Assembly (NCBI GenBank): GCA_943736015.1
Contig: OX031073.1
Location: 26,439,210-26,503,209 of the forward strand
Direction: 5' to 3'
Length of the DNA stretch: 64,000 nucleotides
Origin: Tridacna crocea
Taxonomy: Eukaryota > Mollusca > Bivalvia > Cardiida > Cardiidae
Positions 23,826 to 34,984 of this stretch are shown here, in pieces; within the stretch, counting starts at the first letter, position 1; every line of letters starts with the position of its first letter. The position numbers were made by a program, and so were the translations under genes. The notes beneath the pieces are model-generated. The model was not told where the DNA came from, made no database searches, and saw only the letters and a program-made list of their open reading frames with translations.

Positions 23826-23925
23826 TCCTTTTTTATCATACAATCCCGACTTTTTATGACCCCTAGGAAGACGCCTATAGAAAACATTGTGGGAAAACTT
23901 ACAGAAGAAAATGCTGGTAACCATT
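23826..23925 (+). mobile_element. TTAA MITE, left half only
   Basis: Arm A (CATACAATCCCGACTTTTT...GCCTATAGAAAACATTGTGGG) and part of the core; arm B is absent. Confidence 0.65.
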
Positions 23926-23929
23926 ATTG

Positions 23930-24780
23930 AAGCCGGGAAGTTAGTTTGGAGTGTCTCTGATCAGCATGTAAAACTGGCATTTGTTATATCAAGGCTTTAA
24001 ATGTAAGTGAATAATATGCTGTGGTATACTTCACTGTTTAGACATGAATGCACCATTTTACAAGTTATAATAGTTTAAGTTGCTGACCAATCAAAGATAC
24101 ACAAGTTTTAACTTTATCAATCATTTTTGAAACCAGGAGTAAATCTAAGAATAAGTTGCCTTGCTTTTGATCAGAACACACTGCAAAAGGGTAATTTTAT
24201 CATTTACACACCCTTGATTTAATTCTGTACATTATAACTTGATGTAAGATACTCAGCATGATTTTCCTTGGACATCATATTTTGCTAAAGGGTGTCAAAA
24301 AAAGGGCAAGACATCTAGAAAGCAGGCAGGGTTTCTAGAAAGGGAGGCAGGGCACCAAATTGCCCTTCTATTCCCAGCTAGCTGAAACACTTTAATGTAT
24401 TGCAGACAAGGACTGTGCATAATATGCAACCTAAATATGCCTCTAGGGTCTAGCTTAAGTTTCAAAGTCATTTTGAGAGAAGCATTAATTTCATTCAATG
24501 AGCAAAACCTGTATTTGACCATTTTGGTTTCTACTATACTGTATTGACAGTGTTATAATGTTCAGATTGTAAGAGTTGCAAGATGAGATTATATCCTAAG
24601 GAGATGCAATGAATGAAATTTATCAAGTTATACAGTAAGAATCAGTAAAATTAAAGTTTATACAGTGATATTTTAGTGAATTTGTTTCATTTCTTCCTGT
24701 TTATCTATTTCATCTCACATTTTTAAAGATTATTTTGTTGAAAAACAATTGCCTGAGAGCCATTTTCTACCTAAATGTAG
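23930..24780. other. Unassigned interior of the TIR element
   Basis: AT-rich; no gene or dispersed repeat recognised between the MITE fragment and the right subterminal repeats. Confidence 0.4.
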
Positions 24781-25154
24781 AAAATAAAACAGTATTGCAG
24801 TAAGTATTTCTTAGATTTTTGAGTGCAATATTGTTTTATTTCAACTTGGAATAGTATTGCGGGAAAAAATTTACTTCAAAATGGACAAATTTTTGCTGCA
24901 ATACTATTCTAAGTCCAAAAAAACATTTTTTTCTCTTACTGTCTAAATGTATAACAAAATGAATGTATAACTGTAACTAATACATAATACACTAAATCAT
25001 GTGAAAATTTCAGATCATTCTCACTTTTATGAAAAAAATAAAAATGTTTTTTCCTTCTCCTGAAAAATCATGAAAAATGACTTAGCATAGTATTGCGTTC
25101 AGCAGTCGAATTGTCTATATTGAAAAATCTGCAAACAACAGAATAGAGAGGCAT

Positions 25155-25290
25155 AAAAAATGTCTTTTTTTTTGAAAGGGTAAAAACCTTTTCAAAGCAT
25201 TTTGTGAGAAAATTCTTCCTTTTTTTTTCAAAAACTGTTTTCAAAGGCTTTCTTTGGCATGAAAAGCATATGATTAGTGTGTAAAAGGTG
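25155..25290 (-). mobile_element. TTAA MITE remnant
   Basis: GAAAGGGTAAAAACC, decayed core and an arm-A-like end (GTGTGTAAAAGGTG). Confidence 0.5.
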
Positions 25291-25356
25291 AAAGAAACTT
25301 GAGCCAGATGACCTAAAACTGGCAAAAAATCTAAATGACAGATCAGTGAAAAAAGA

Positions 25357-25578
25357 TTAACTCATTACCAAATGACAAATTTTAGGTTTACCCAAATCGA
25401 AAGTATTTGAAATTTGTTTTGTGAAGGGTAGAAAACATTGTGGGAAAATGTTTTCAGGTTTTACAGCAAGCTAAGGCCCTATTGGTTGAAACCCTTCTTC
25501 TTTTCCCAAATTTTGCTAGGAAAACTTTCTTCCTCTTGGTTCACAGTGAAAACATGGGACTGTTAGGTTAAAAGTTAA
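25357..25578 (-). mobile_element. TTAA MITE with replaced core
   Basis: TTAACTCATTACCAAATGAC to GGTTAAAAGTTAA. Where the palindrome should be there is about 70 bp of other sequence (CAGGTTTTACAGCAAGC...). The last TTAA is shared with the next copy. Confidence 0.75.
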
Positions 25579-25806
25579 CCCTTTACCAGATGACACAATT
25601 ATAGCCTTGTCCAAATTGAAAGCATTTGCAGATGACAATTTCTATGTGGCTCAAATGGTATATTTTTCTTTTATAGAGTAGAAAACATTGTGGGACAGGG
25701 AGAAAATGCTGGTTACCAGCATTTTCTTCTTTTCCCACAATGTTTTCAAAAGGCTTTTTTTTTTTACAGAAGCGTCAAAAGTCAGCATTGTGTGGTAAAG
25801 GGTTAA
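25575..25806 (-). mobile_element. TTAA hairpin MITE, full length
   Basis: TTAACCCTTTACCAGATGAC to GTGTGGTAAAGGGTTAA, good core. Confidence 0.9.
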
Positions 25807-25857
25807 AAGAAACATGTAGCTAATGACTTAATCATTGTCCAAGATTTAAATGACAGA

Positions 25858-26088
25858 TTAACTCTTTACCACACAATCCCGACTTTTAAAACGACCTTGA
25901 AAAAGAAAGATTTTGAAAACATTGTAGGAAAAGGAGAAAATGCTGGTAACCAGCATTTTCTCCTTTTCCTGCAATGTTTTCTACCCTTCCCAAATTAGAT
26001 TTCAATTTTTGAGTAACATTTATTTTGACGTCTGCAAGCCCTTTCAATTTGGACAAGTCTAAAATTTTGTCGTTTGGTAAAGAGTTAA
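25858..26088 (+). mobile_element. TTAA hairpin MITE, full length
   Basis: TTAACTCTTTACCACACAAT to GTTTGGTAAAGAGTTAA. Shares TTAA 26085-26088 with the next, oppositely oriented copy. Confidence 0.92.
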
Positions 26089-26313
26089 CTCTTTACCACA
26101 CGAGAAAATTTTAGACTGATCCAAACTGAAAGCATTTGCAGATCACAACATAAAAGTGATTGAAAAATTGAAATTTGTTCTGGGAAGGGTAGAAAACACT
26201 GCGGGAAATGGAGAAAATGCTGGTTACCAGCATTTTCTCCTTTTCTCATAGTGTTTTCAAAAGGCTTCTTTCTCAGGGGCGTCAAAAGTAGGGATTGTGT
26301 GGTAATGGGTTAA
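26085..26313 (-). mobile_element. TTAA hairpin MITE, mixed ends
   Basis: Left end is of CTTTACC type and right end of GGTAATG type. Core nearly perfect. Confidence 0.92.
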
Positions 26314-26539
26314 AAAGACAGATCAAAAGGTCTTTCCGCAAGCTAAAGGAGCTGAATGAAACCTACCTTTTCATATTGTCTCATTGCAAATCGGGTTCAC
26401 TGAAAATTATAGAAGAATTATCCTCCTCCTCAACATCATTAATAATGAAAATAATAATAATAATGTTTAGATAAAGTCAGACAAAGGCTACATGACTGAT
26501 AAATTATTACTAAAAACCTCGTTAAGTTTTAAAGTCCTA

Positions 26540-26625
26540 ACATTTTATTGAACAATCCTAAGTTTTGACATTGGTTAAAAACTTTTGAAAATACTGTTGT
26601 AAAAGTTGCTATCAACATTTTTAGC
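26540..26625 (+). mobile_element. TTAA MITE remnant
   Basis: GAACAATCCTAAGTTTTGAC...AACTTTTGAAAATACTGTTG, arm A only, running into the next element. Confidence 0.4.
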
Positions 26626-28140
26626 TGCACTGGCTGAAGGCCAGCTGGCTTATATCATGGCGTGTGTGCATAATTATGTGTGTGCATGCGTTAATTTTAT
26701 TTCAAACATCTTCTTCTCTGAAACTACTTATCCAAATTTGATGAAACTTCACAGAAATGATCTTGCCACATGGTCCTTTTCAAAAATTCTTGAAAGAATT
26801 TGATTCCTTCAAAAACTCTGGTTGCCATGGCAACAAAACTGAATAATATTGAAAATCTTTGAAAATTTCGCTTAAATCATAAGGCCTAGGGCTACCAAAT
26901 TTGGCTTGTAGCTTTATCTGATGGACCTCTACCAAGTTTCTTCAAATTTATATAGCCCTAGGATCAAATTTGGCCCTGTCCTTGGGGTGGGGGGTGGGGT
27001 CACAAGTATATAGGCTTACTTACATGCATAAAAATTTGAAAGTTCTTCTGGTACCTAGCAGGTGTCTTCCCAGTTCGCCCAATTCCATTTCGCCCATTCC
27101 CATTTCGCCAAACTTTTCTTCCCATTTCGCCCTTTGCTGTCTTGTCCCCTACCCATTTTGCCCTTTTTCATTTTGCCCCATTGCCACCTCGCCCAATCAT
27201 CTTTTTCCCCAAGTACCGTTTCGCCCTTTTGCCAATTCACCCTTTGCCAATTCGTCCAATGCCATCTCGCCCCTTTATCATTTCGCCCATTCACCACTTC
27301 GCCCAATGCCATTTTGCCCAGTTATCAGCTCGCCCCATCACCATTTTGGCCCTTATGTATTGTAGCCTACACTCTGTTCCTTTACCAAAGGAAACGCTGT
27401 GTAAGCAATATGTCCTCCTCACCTTTGATTTGTGCAGGCCATAATAACCCTAAAAATCAGGTTCATAAATTGAGGAATTAACTTATTAGAGAACTTTTTA
27501 CTAGTCTTGGGCCCAGATATCAGAGAAATGGCGTTTCAGCGAAATGGGAAGGGGCCTTGTGGGAAAATGGCGAAATGGTCATTTGGCGAAATGGGAAAGA
27601 TGGGCGAGATGGCTTCTGGGCGAAATGAAAAGTGGGCGAAAATTAATTTGGGCAAAACGGGAAAAGGGCAGGACAGATATTTGGCAAAATGGGAAAAGGG
27701 CGAAGTTGGAAAGGGCGAAAAAAGAATGGGCGAAAGGGGAAAAATTCTGGCGAAATGGGAATGGGCGAAATGGGATTGGGCAAACTGGGAATAAACCACA
27801 TAGCCCTAAGGCCTAGGATTACCAATTTTGGCATGTAGCTCTATCAAGTAGGCATCTACCAAGAGTGTCTAAATTATAGCCCTGGGGTCATACCTAGCCC
27901 CATCCTGGAGGGTCACAAGTTTTTATATAGGCTTATATTGGGAAAACTTTAAAAATCTACCTCTACCAAACTGTAAGGCCCAGGGCTACTAATTTTGGCA
28001 TATAGCTTAATCAAGTGGGCTTCCACCAAACGTGTCCAAATTATAGCCCTGGGGTCACATTTAGTCCCACCAGGGGGAGGCCACAAGTTTTTATATGGGT
28101 TTATATAGGGAAATCTTTAAAAATCTTTTCATACCTTTCT
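26625..28140 (+). mobile_element. Helentron/pearl-like element, 168-bp core
   Basis: Left end has GGCCAGCTGGCTTATATCATGGCGTG, close to the left end of the element at 31729. Core units starting AAGGCCTAGG/AAGGCCCAGG at 26881, 27807 and 27975 share CTACCAAATTTGGC-like and ATAGCCCT(G/A)GG phrases. Spacing of the last two is 168 bp; the first gap is enlarged by the fold-back element. The right end is cut by a TTAA MITE at 28141. Confidence 0.55.
27067..27791. mobile_element. Fold-back element from a TTTCGCCC minisatellite
   Basis: Left arm (27067-about 27355) is a degenerate tandem of CCATTTCGCCC-like units. Right arm (about 27510-27791) is the same series in reverse (GGGCGAAATGGG). The outer edges are complementary: TTCCCAGTTCGCCC at left against GGGCAAACTGGGAA at right. 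The roughly 150-bp centre (27356-27509) is unique. The long frames here are translations of the minisatellite. Confidence 0.8.
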
Positions 28141-28335
28141 TTAACCCATTACCACATGAAAAAATTTAGACTGGTCCAAATTGAAAGGAATTGCAGACGA
28201 CAAAATAAATGTGACTGAAAAATTGAAATTTGTTCTGGGAAGGGTAGAAAACACTGTGGGAACAGGAGAAAATGCTGGTTACCAGCATTTTCTCCTTTTC
28301 CCACAGGGTTTTCAAAAGGCTTTTTTCTCAAATTC
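28141..28335 (-). mobile_element. TTAA hairpin MITE, truncated
   Basis: TTAACCCATTACCACATGAA, arm B and complete core. Arm A breaks off after AAAAGGCTTTTTTCTCA where a poly-C run follows. Confidence 0.85.
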
Positions 28336-28340
28336 AAATT

Positions 28341-28362
28341 CCCCCCCCCCCCCCCCCCCCCC
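28341..28362 (+). repeat. Poly-C run
   Basis: About 22 consecutive C residues; length may not be reliable in an assembly. Confidence 0.9.
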
Positions 28363-28496
28363 TTATATTGTTGGTTGTTGAGAAATTACAGGGTGCTAAG
28401 TGGCAGATAGTGCTGATAGTTTCAAGTTACAAGGATAAAAACAGATCAGCATTGTCTACTTTTCCTACAATGCTTTTAATGCCTTCCTATTGGTCA

Positions 28497-28720
28497 TTAA
28501 CCCTTTACAAAATGACAAAATTTTGGCCTGGACTGAATTGTAAGCATTTGCAAGTGAGAAATGTTGCTCAAAAGGGAAAAGTTGTCTGAAAAAGGGTACA
28601 AAACATTGTGGGAAAAGGAGAAAATGCTGGTTACCCGCATTTTCTCCTTTTCCCTCGATGTTTTCAAAAGCCTTTTTCAAAAGGGTTTATTAAAACTGGA
28701 GATGTGTGGTGACAGGTTAA
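28497..28720 (-). mobile_element. TTAA hairpin MITE, full length
   Basis: TTAACCCTTTACAAAATGAC to GTGTGGTGACAGGTTAA; core complete. A stub of another copy precedes it at 28450-28495. Confidence 0.85.
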
Positions 28721-28885
28721 AATATTAAGGGTTGAAAAGGTCTCGGAGTATTATGCGGTATGCCTCATGTCATTGGTGTTACCTTACAGAGGCAGGTTTC
28801 TATATATAACTCTGGTCGTTGTTATTAAAACTTGGTTAGATTGTCAAGTCGCTAATTATAGAATGGCTGAACGAATCAGGAAGTC

Positions 28886-29098
28886 TTTTAACCTTTTTAG
28901 TGCCTTTCACAATTTTTGTTACCTTTGCGGCGAGTGTAGATGAAGATTAGATTGCACAGACTGTGCAATCTGATCTTGGACCTGCACCCTCTAAGAAGGA
29001 GGTACCATTCCCCAAAACATGACCTTGAAATAGCAACATTCGTGTCTTTACTATTAACTAAAAATTTAATTTTAGTTATTTACCAGGATAAGCGTTAA
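28886..29098. repeat. GATCAGACTGC hairpin repeat
   Basis: TTAACC at left, hairpin AGATTGCACAGACTGTGCAATCT near 28948, and a CGTTAAAT end. Related to 48904-49114. Confidence 0.5.
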
Positions 29099-29099
29099 A

Positions 29100-29600
29100 T
29101 TGAAGTCTTTCGCTGTTTTCCAAACCTTCTGAATGCTAAATAAACCTTATTCACATTTGTTTTCAGTCTAAGGATAAGATTCAAATAAATTTGGTTTTGA
29201 GTTTGCTAGACCATATAGTAGAAGTTCAAATTCAGTGTTGCTAAAATGCCATGCAACACCAAAGGATTATAATGTCTGTAGTGTTGTGGCTGGTATAATT
29301 ATCTCCCTTGAATTGATGCAAATAAAACAGGCTGTAAAAAAGATGTTGAGTCCTTGTGTAGGTATATATGCTGAAAAGGCCTTCTTTAATAATGTAAAAT
29401 GTATAACTTTCGGATTAGAATCTGTTATAATAACTTCCAAATAAGAATATGCAATAATAATATTCTGTTTGCCATTAAATGGTCTAGCTCGAGAGTTAAG
29501 CTGGAAGTACACTTTGGGCGAATGATATTTACTCTCATATGGGTTGCATGGCATACTGACAACAACCAAGTGCCTGGCATAACCTAATTCAAAGAGGTAA
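29100..29600. other. Unassigned sequence
   Basis: No gene recognised. Inverted AATAAGAATATGC/AGATTCTAATCC-like patches at 29400-29460 are weak. Confidence 0.35.
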
Positions 29601-30792
29601 ATATGGGGAGAGAAAAGTGTTGATACAGGTTACAATGTGCTGAACAGCTCAGGTTAACCTGTACCAATACTTTTTGCTTGTATGATCTATTCTTTATGAA
29701 AAGGGGTTATTGTACCTCACTATACTATGATTTTTGAACCATCAACTTTAAAATGACTTGGGCTATCTTTGATCTGTTTCCATCTTACTGAGGTACAGAA
29801 TTCCCAGATAGTCACTTTTCGTGCATCTTCGCAAGCCAAGGCTGACGATTCACTACGCTACTCTACCCTTGGCAGATTGAGCTTGATTTTTACATTCCCC
29901 CAATACGCTTTTCATTGGATGCAGCCAGCTCTAACTGCAACGAATGAAATCGCTCGTAACATTTCATCTTTGATAAAAGTAGAACAATGTTGCTACCTTT
30001 CGAATAGAAGGTTAACATGGAAACCCACATGGATGTCTGCTTATCGCTTCGTGTACAGTCAAACCTGCCCGATCGGCCACCTGTATAAGAGCGCCACCTG
30101 CTTAAGTGAGACACTTCCTTACATCCCCAATGCAATTTACTCTAAAATGAACCTTGATAAGAGCGCCACCTGCATGACCCAGCCAACGGCCAGTACTTTT
30201 GGGTCCGAAAATCGGCTGAAACCTGCATAAACACGCCACCAAAATTTTATGATGACCAGTTTTCAAGCTTGTATACTTGGGTAAAAAGATCAAAAACGCC
30301 ACCGCCATTTTTGTTTACCGATCAGGAAACCCGACATACATAGTCCTGTGTTAAGGGTTTAATGTCGCTGACTGGGCTTGATTAGACAATGAAATCAATA
30401 ATTGGTCATTTGTTAATCGTTTTATGACCACCAAATACTATAAAGAAGATGATTTGCTGGAAACAAACACCCTTCAGCCCTAAAATGGGTCGGAGATTGT
30501 CACTGTTTGACAGGTGTCATTATTCAACTATCGATCATTGTAGAACAGTATGATGAATTTGAAAACCGATACAGACCAGATTTTAACACATTAATGCGTA
30601 TTTTTGATAATCCATTTCACACTTATTATGGCTGACACGTATGAATGATTTTGTAGAGACAAATTTGAGACAATAGCTCTCTCAATCTTCGTAAAGTATT
30701 TCTACCAGACTGTGACATAAATTGTGGATTACAAAATAAGGACTGTACCCTATCTTCCTGAGTAAATTTAATACGTTTTTAGATTTTTTTCT

Positions 30793-31021
30793 TTAACCCA
30801 TTACCACACAATAGCTACATTTGATGACTCTGGAGAAGAAACTCTCTAAAAACATTGTGGGAAAAGGAGAAAATGCTGGTAACCAGCTTTTTCTCCGTTT
30901 CCCACAATGTTTTCTACCCTTCCCAAAACAAATTTCAATGTTTGACTCACTCTAATTTGCTCATCTGCTTATGCTTTAAATTTGGACCAGTCTAAAATTT
31001 TGTAGTCTGGTAAAGAGTCAA
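30793..31021 (+). mobile_element. TTAA hairpin MITE, innermost of the nest
   Basis: TTAACCCATTACCACACAAT to TCTGGTAAAGAGTCAA; core nearly perfect. Right terminal TTAA mutated to TCAA. Confidence 0.9.
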
Positions 31022-31071
31022 TCGGGGAAATGTCCAATAATTTTGGTGGATTCTCAAGTCAATCAGATGGG

Positions 31072-31195
31072 TTATTAGCTCTTGTCCAAACAATCCCGAA
31101 AAAAATGTAAAAGTTACACGATTTTTGGCCACATCAAATCTATTGCCTGTAGCGTCTTTCAAGTTGGGTCAGTCCAAAATTTTGGACGTAATGAG
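31072..31195 (+). mobile_element. TTAA MITE remnant without core
   Basis: Arm A stub (CAAACAATCCCGAAAAAAATG) joined to arm B (GGCCACATCAAATCT...GGTCAGTCCAAAATTTTGG) without palindrome. Confidence 0.5.
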
Positions 31196-31728
31196 TCACC
31201 TCGGTTATAGAACCTGGATAAGACAGCCACCTGTATAAGACAACCACTTTGGATCAGTCCCAGAGCTGGCTGTCTTATACAGGTTTGACTGTATATGTAT
31301 TCGTAAGCGGGTTGTAAAACGATATTTCATTGGCTTTTAGAAATATGATGTAATGGGGGTAATAACCAGCATCCAATAGAGGGCGCATCGCAGGAATCTC
31401 AAAATCGGGCTCAGTCAGCCAAGGTAGATCCACATAGTGATTGTAACCTTGGCTCGCGAAGATGCTTTTCGTGTGACATGTCAGAAATGTTGAAAAACTA
31501 AAGAATAACATGTAAATGAATAAGTCATAGAATTTCAAATTAAATTTTAAAATGCTGAAACTGATAAATTTTTATGGTAATATAAAAGCTAAAATCTCAA
31601 AAGCTTCAGCCCCTGTACCCTTGGGAAGGGCATTGCACTTGGGCCCTAGTTGTGCCAGCAAACATTCAGTTTTTTTTTTCAGATTTTCAACTTTTACTCA
31701 TAGTTATAATTATAAATTTCAAATGAAA

Positions 31729-32830
31729 GCCAGCAGAGCTTATGTCATGGCGTGGTTTCCGTCGTCCGTCCGTCCGTTCGTCCGTCCGTCCGTTAGTCTT
31801 TTTCTTGTTTACGCGATAAAGTCTTCATTTTTGGGCAGATTTCTGTGAAACTTACACAGTTTGTTTATCTCATCAATAGCTTTAACCCTATTGATTTTGA
31901 AAAAAATCGGACAAACAGTATGGGAAAAGTAGCCGTTTCAAGTTTAGAATTTCCATTTCTTGTTTACGCGATAAAGTCCGTATTTTTGGTCAGATTTCCA
32001 TGAAACTTGCAGAGTTTGTTTATCTCATCAATAGCTTCAACCCTATTGATTTTGAAAAAATTCCAACAAACAGTATGGGAAAAGTAGCCATTTCAAGTTG
32101 AAAACCTTCATTTCTTGTTTACGCGATAAAGTCTTCTTTTTTGGTCAGATTTGAGTGAAACTTACAGAGTTTGTTTATCTTATAAATAGCTTTAACCCTA
32201 TTGATTTTGAAAAAAGTCTGACAAACAGTATAGGAAAAGTAGCCATTTCAAGTTTGAAATTTCCATTTCTTGGTTACGCAATAAAATCTGTATTTTTGGT
32301 CAGATTTCCGTGAAACTTGCAGAGTTTGTTTATCTTATCAATAGCTTCAACCCTATCAATTTTGAAAAAATTCCAATAAACAGTATGGGAAAAGTAGCCA
32401 TTTCAAGTTGAAAACTTTTATTTCTTGTTTACCCGATAAAGTCTTCGTTTTTGGTCAGATTTGAGTGAAACTTACAGAGTTTGTTTATCTCATCAATAGC
32501 TTTAACCCTATCAATTTTGAAAAAAAATCAGGCAAACAGTATGGGAAAAGTAGCCATTTCAAATTAAACAATTTCATTGCTTGTTTACGTGATAAAGTAT
32601 TTATTTGTGATCAGATTTTTGTGAATTTTTTAGCTTGTCTATCCCATCAATAGCTTTTTAACCCTATTGATTTTGAAAAAATTCAATGAACAGTAATGGA
32701 AAAGTAGCCATTTTTAGTTGAAAATGTCAATTGTTTTGTCTTTTTGAATAATGAATTCCTAATGTATGCTTTATTTAAAAGACAGATCTCTGCCAGTAGA
32801 GCATATTCAGGCCCTTCAGGGCCTTCTAGT
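31729..32830 (+). mobile_element. Helentron/pearl-like element, 156-bp core
   Basis: Starts GCCAGCAGAGCTTATGTCAT, then a (GTCC)n patch, then six tandem units beginning TTTCTTGTTTACGCGATAAA (near 31800, 31957, 32111, 32268, 32421, 32578). Ends with hairpin AGGCCCTTCAGGGCCT followed by TCTAGT. A hairpin close to a CTAG(T) end is the Helitron/Helentron 3' signature; tandem cores of this length characterise bivalve 'pearl' elements. No protein encoded. Confidence 0.65.
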
Positions 32831-32839
32831 TGTACCTTT

Positions 32840-33050
32840 GCCTTGTTAATTACATTTATCACTTATAGCTTTGCACTTTGCTTCGATTTACAAATGCACG
32901 CACAATAAAACTGTTGATAGCCAAGGGACTTAGCCCACAATGGTCTTCACATAAAATGTATGTAAATTGTTCACAGATAACAGTTGTATCATAACTCACT
33001 ACTGTATTGATAATAGGGAGCCAATTCACATAATATGATATTACATGTAT
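32840..33050. other. Unassigned sequence
   Basis: No gene or known repeat seen. Confidence 0.35.
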
Positions 33051-33051
33051 C

Positions 33052-33130
33052 TTAACCCATTACCACACAGTCCCTACTTTTGACGCCCCTGAGAAAGAAG
33101 CCATTTGAAAACACTGTGGTAATGGGTTAA
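33052..33130 (+). mobile_element. 79-bp mini TTAA MITE
   Basis: Arm A complete (TTAACCCATTACCACACAGT...GAAAACACTGTGG) and then directly TAATGGGTTAA. Core and arm B are deleted, both TTAA ends intact. Confidence 0.8.
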
Positions 33131-33160
33131 TTGATTTCTGAATGAAAAAACTGGCTATAA

Positions 33161-33389
33161 TTAACTCATTACCACACGAGAAAATTTTGGACTGGTCCAA
33201 ATTGAAAGTATTTGCAGACGACAAAATAAAGGTGACTGAAAAATAGAAATGTGTTCTGGGAAGGGTAGAAAACATTGTGGGAAAAGGAGAAAATGCTGGT
33301 TACCAGCATTTTCTCCTTTTCTCACATTGTTTTCAAAAGGCTTCTTTCTCAGGGGCGTCAAAAGTAGGGATTGTGTGGTAATGGGTTAA
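33161..33389 (-). mobile_element. TTAA hairpin MITE, full length
   Basis: TTAACTCATTACCACACGAG to GTGTGGTAATGGGTTAA, matched CATTACC/GGTAATG ends, core complete. Confidence 0.92.
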
Positions 33390-34980
33390 GCAAAACACCG
33401 GCTGGTTAATTTATAATAAATATGGCCCTGAAGGTTAATGAAGTTCTTTTACGTAGTTGTACAGTTGTTTGAATGACAAGATCTGGTAATAGATCTATTA
33501 ACTGGGAATCGTTTTGACTTTACATGCAAAAAAATCTAAATTGGTAAATGTTTGATAGATAAATAGTGAAACTTAAAAACATACATGTATGTCTTTATCT
33601 GAGTATTTAGGCTAGATGTACCTCCACCACTACTACATATAAATATGTAGGACTTTGCCCTTTTCACTATAGAGACACCTCAAACAAATTAAATAGAGGA
33701 TATTTGTTTTTTTCGGTGAAAGATCGAAATGTATTTCATCGAGTGAACACCATCGGTAATATTTTCATGAATGGTGCAGCCACTTGTGAAAACATTACTG
33801 ATGGTTTTCTGACTCAGTGAAATAAATTTCAATCTTTCAAAGAAAAAAACGAAAAAAACAAGTATTCTATTTATTTCATGCTTTTAACCCTTTCTCGCAG
33901 GAGCTTTATCAAAATACAGTACAGTTTTTTTCCGTTATTCCCCATGGCGTACCCCTCACGCATAGCAACACATTACACTATTACATCAAGCGCGATAAAT
34001 ATAAGGTAAATGACGTCATATTTCCATCTGGTTGTGAGGCATCCGCAAATAACCTAGGCAACAAGAACATGAAGATTGGTATTTTCACATTGTAAGATCG
34101 AAAGATATTTTCACTGCTATTTCTCGATATCCTACCGGAAAGCATGAAATAACGATTAATAGTTCGGTTACCCTAAATTATTCAAATGTTTATTTACATA
34201 ATGACCAGAATACTACTATTTTATTTTTGAGAATATATTTGCGTATTACAACAATTAATTAACGGAATAGTTCTTGCACTGTTTGGAGGATGGGGCGTAG
34301 CTAGTGTGTGTGTGTGTGTGGATTCAGCATTATGTATTTCAGCTTGGGATATAATGCTGTCGTCAATCTTGGCTCCGGACAACAGGGTTAAAGTGGGGTT
34401 CTACTGTATTTGGTGTCTGCAAATGCTTTCAGTTTGGACTAGACTAAAATTTAGTCAAAGTGTCAAAAAATGTGGATATTTTATTTCATACTTTCAAGTA
34501 GGCTATTGAGAAATAGGCATGAAATATTTTTCATTATTTTATGATTCCGACCAGTAAAAATACAGATTTTTATATTCTAACTCTTCAATTGAAGGCAAAA
34601 ACAGTAGTTCCCGCAAACGAGTTTCCTATGTAAAATGCGAGTACCTCACAATCAGGTTGAAATATGACATAATTTACCTTACATTTCTCATGCATGACGT
34701 AATATTGTAATGCAATGCTATGCGGAGGGGGTATGCCACAGGGAATAACTGAAAAGAACTACTGGATTTTGATTGAGTTACCCCAGAAAGGGTTAAAAGC
34801 ATGAAATAAATAGAATAATTATTTTTTTCGGTGAAAGTTTGAAATTATTTTCTTCATGTGAACACCATCAGTAATATTTTCACTCATGGCTATACCACTT
34901 GTGAAAATATTACCAATGTTTTTTTACTCGATATATTATAGATTTTTGATCTATCACTGTAAAAAACATATTCAAAAGAA
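33390..34980. other. Unassigned sequence with an inverted pair
   Basis: TTTTTTTCGGTGAAAGATCGAAAT-like sequence with GAACACCATC(G/A)GTAATATTTTCA occurs at about 33707-33772 and again at 34825-34885. AAATACAGAA-type AT sequence lies between. GCATGAAATAAATAGAATA at 34799 is complementary to TATTCTATTTATTTCATGC at 33862. This suggests a further TIR element of about 0.95 kb (33862-34818). A (TG)n run lies at 34302-34320. A MITE arm-B scrap lies at 34409-34460. Confidence 0.45.
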
Positions 34981-34984
34981 ACAA

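Larger units (their letters stand above)
20761..25112 (+). mobile_element. Large TIR element with subterminal repeats
   Basis: A 34-bp inverted repeat at 20761-20794 (ATTCGACTGCTGAATGC...) is matched with one change at 25079-25112. Both subterminal regions carry copies of GCAATACTATTC/GAATAGTATTGC (left near 20944 and 21006; right near 24789, 24849 and 24898), often followed by an AAGTC-like tail. Such clustered subterminal motifs are typical transposase-binding arrangements in hAT and CACTA-type elements; the superfamily is not resolved. The 4.35-kb interior holds decayed MITEs and a possible coding remnant at 22050-22252. No target duplication was identified. Confidence 0.6.
30056..31291 (+). 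mobile_element. pogo-like element, CAGTCAAACC ends
   Basis: CAGTCAAACCTG at 30056 and CAGGTTTGACTG ending 31291, with TA on both outer sides (30054-30055, 31292-31293). Subterminal blocks repeat CACCTGTATAAGA/CACCTGCATAA-type phrases on both sides. The 1.24-kb interior has no transposase frame and carries a TTAA MITE. The unoccupied target is visible at about 53785 (TTCATGTGTATTCATAAACG). Confidence 0.8.
29824..31464 (+). mobile_element. CATCTTCGC MITE, interrupted, 9-bp duplication
   Basis: Ends CATCTTCGCAAGCCAAGG and CCTTGGCTCGCGAAGATG, flanked by an exact 9-bp duplication CTTTTCGTG (29815-29823, 31465-31473). After removing the nested 30056-31291 it is colinear with 53561-53948. A 9-bp duplication suggests a MULE-type transposase; that is inference. 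Confidence 0.8.
29608..31480 (+). mobile_element. Outer element of a four-level nest
   Basis: Left part at 29608-29823 parallels 1590-1795 (GATCTGTTTCCATCTTACTG, ACAGAATTCCCAGATAGTC). It is broken at CACTTTTCGTG and resumes at 31465 with GTGTGACATG, where the uninterrupted copy reads TTTTTGTGTGATG. Left terminus is poorly preserved. Confidence 0.6.

Noticed and set aside
26970..27834. Several 85-139-codon Pro/Phe-rich or Gly/Lys-rich frames
   Set aside because: All are translations of the TTTCGCCC minisatellite in different frames and on both strands.
29769..30230. 153-codon open frame
   Set aside because: It runs across the junctions of three nested transposons.
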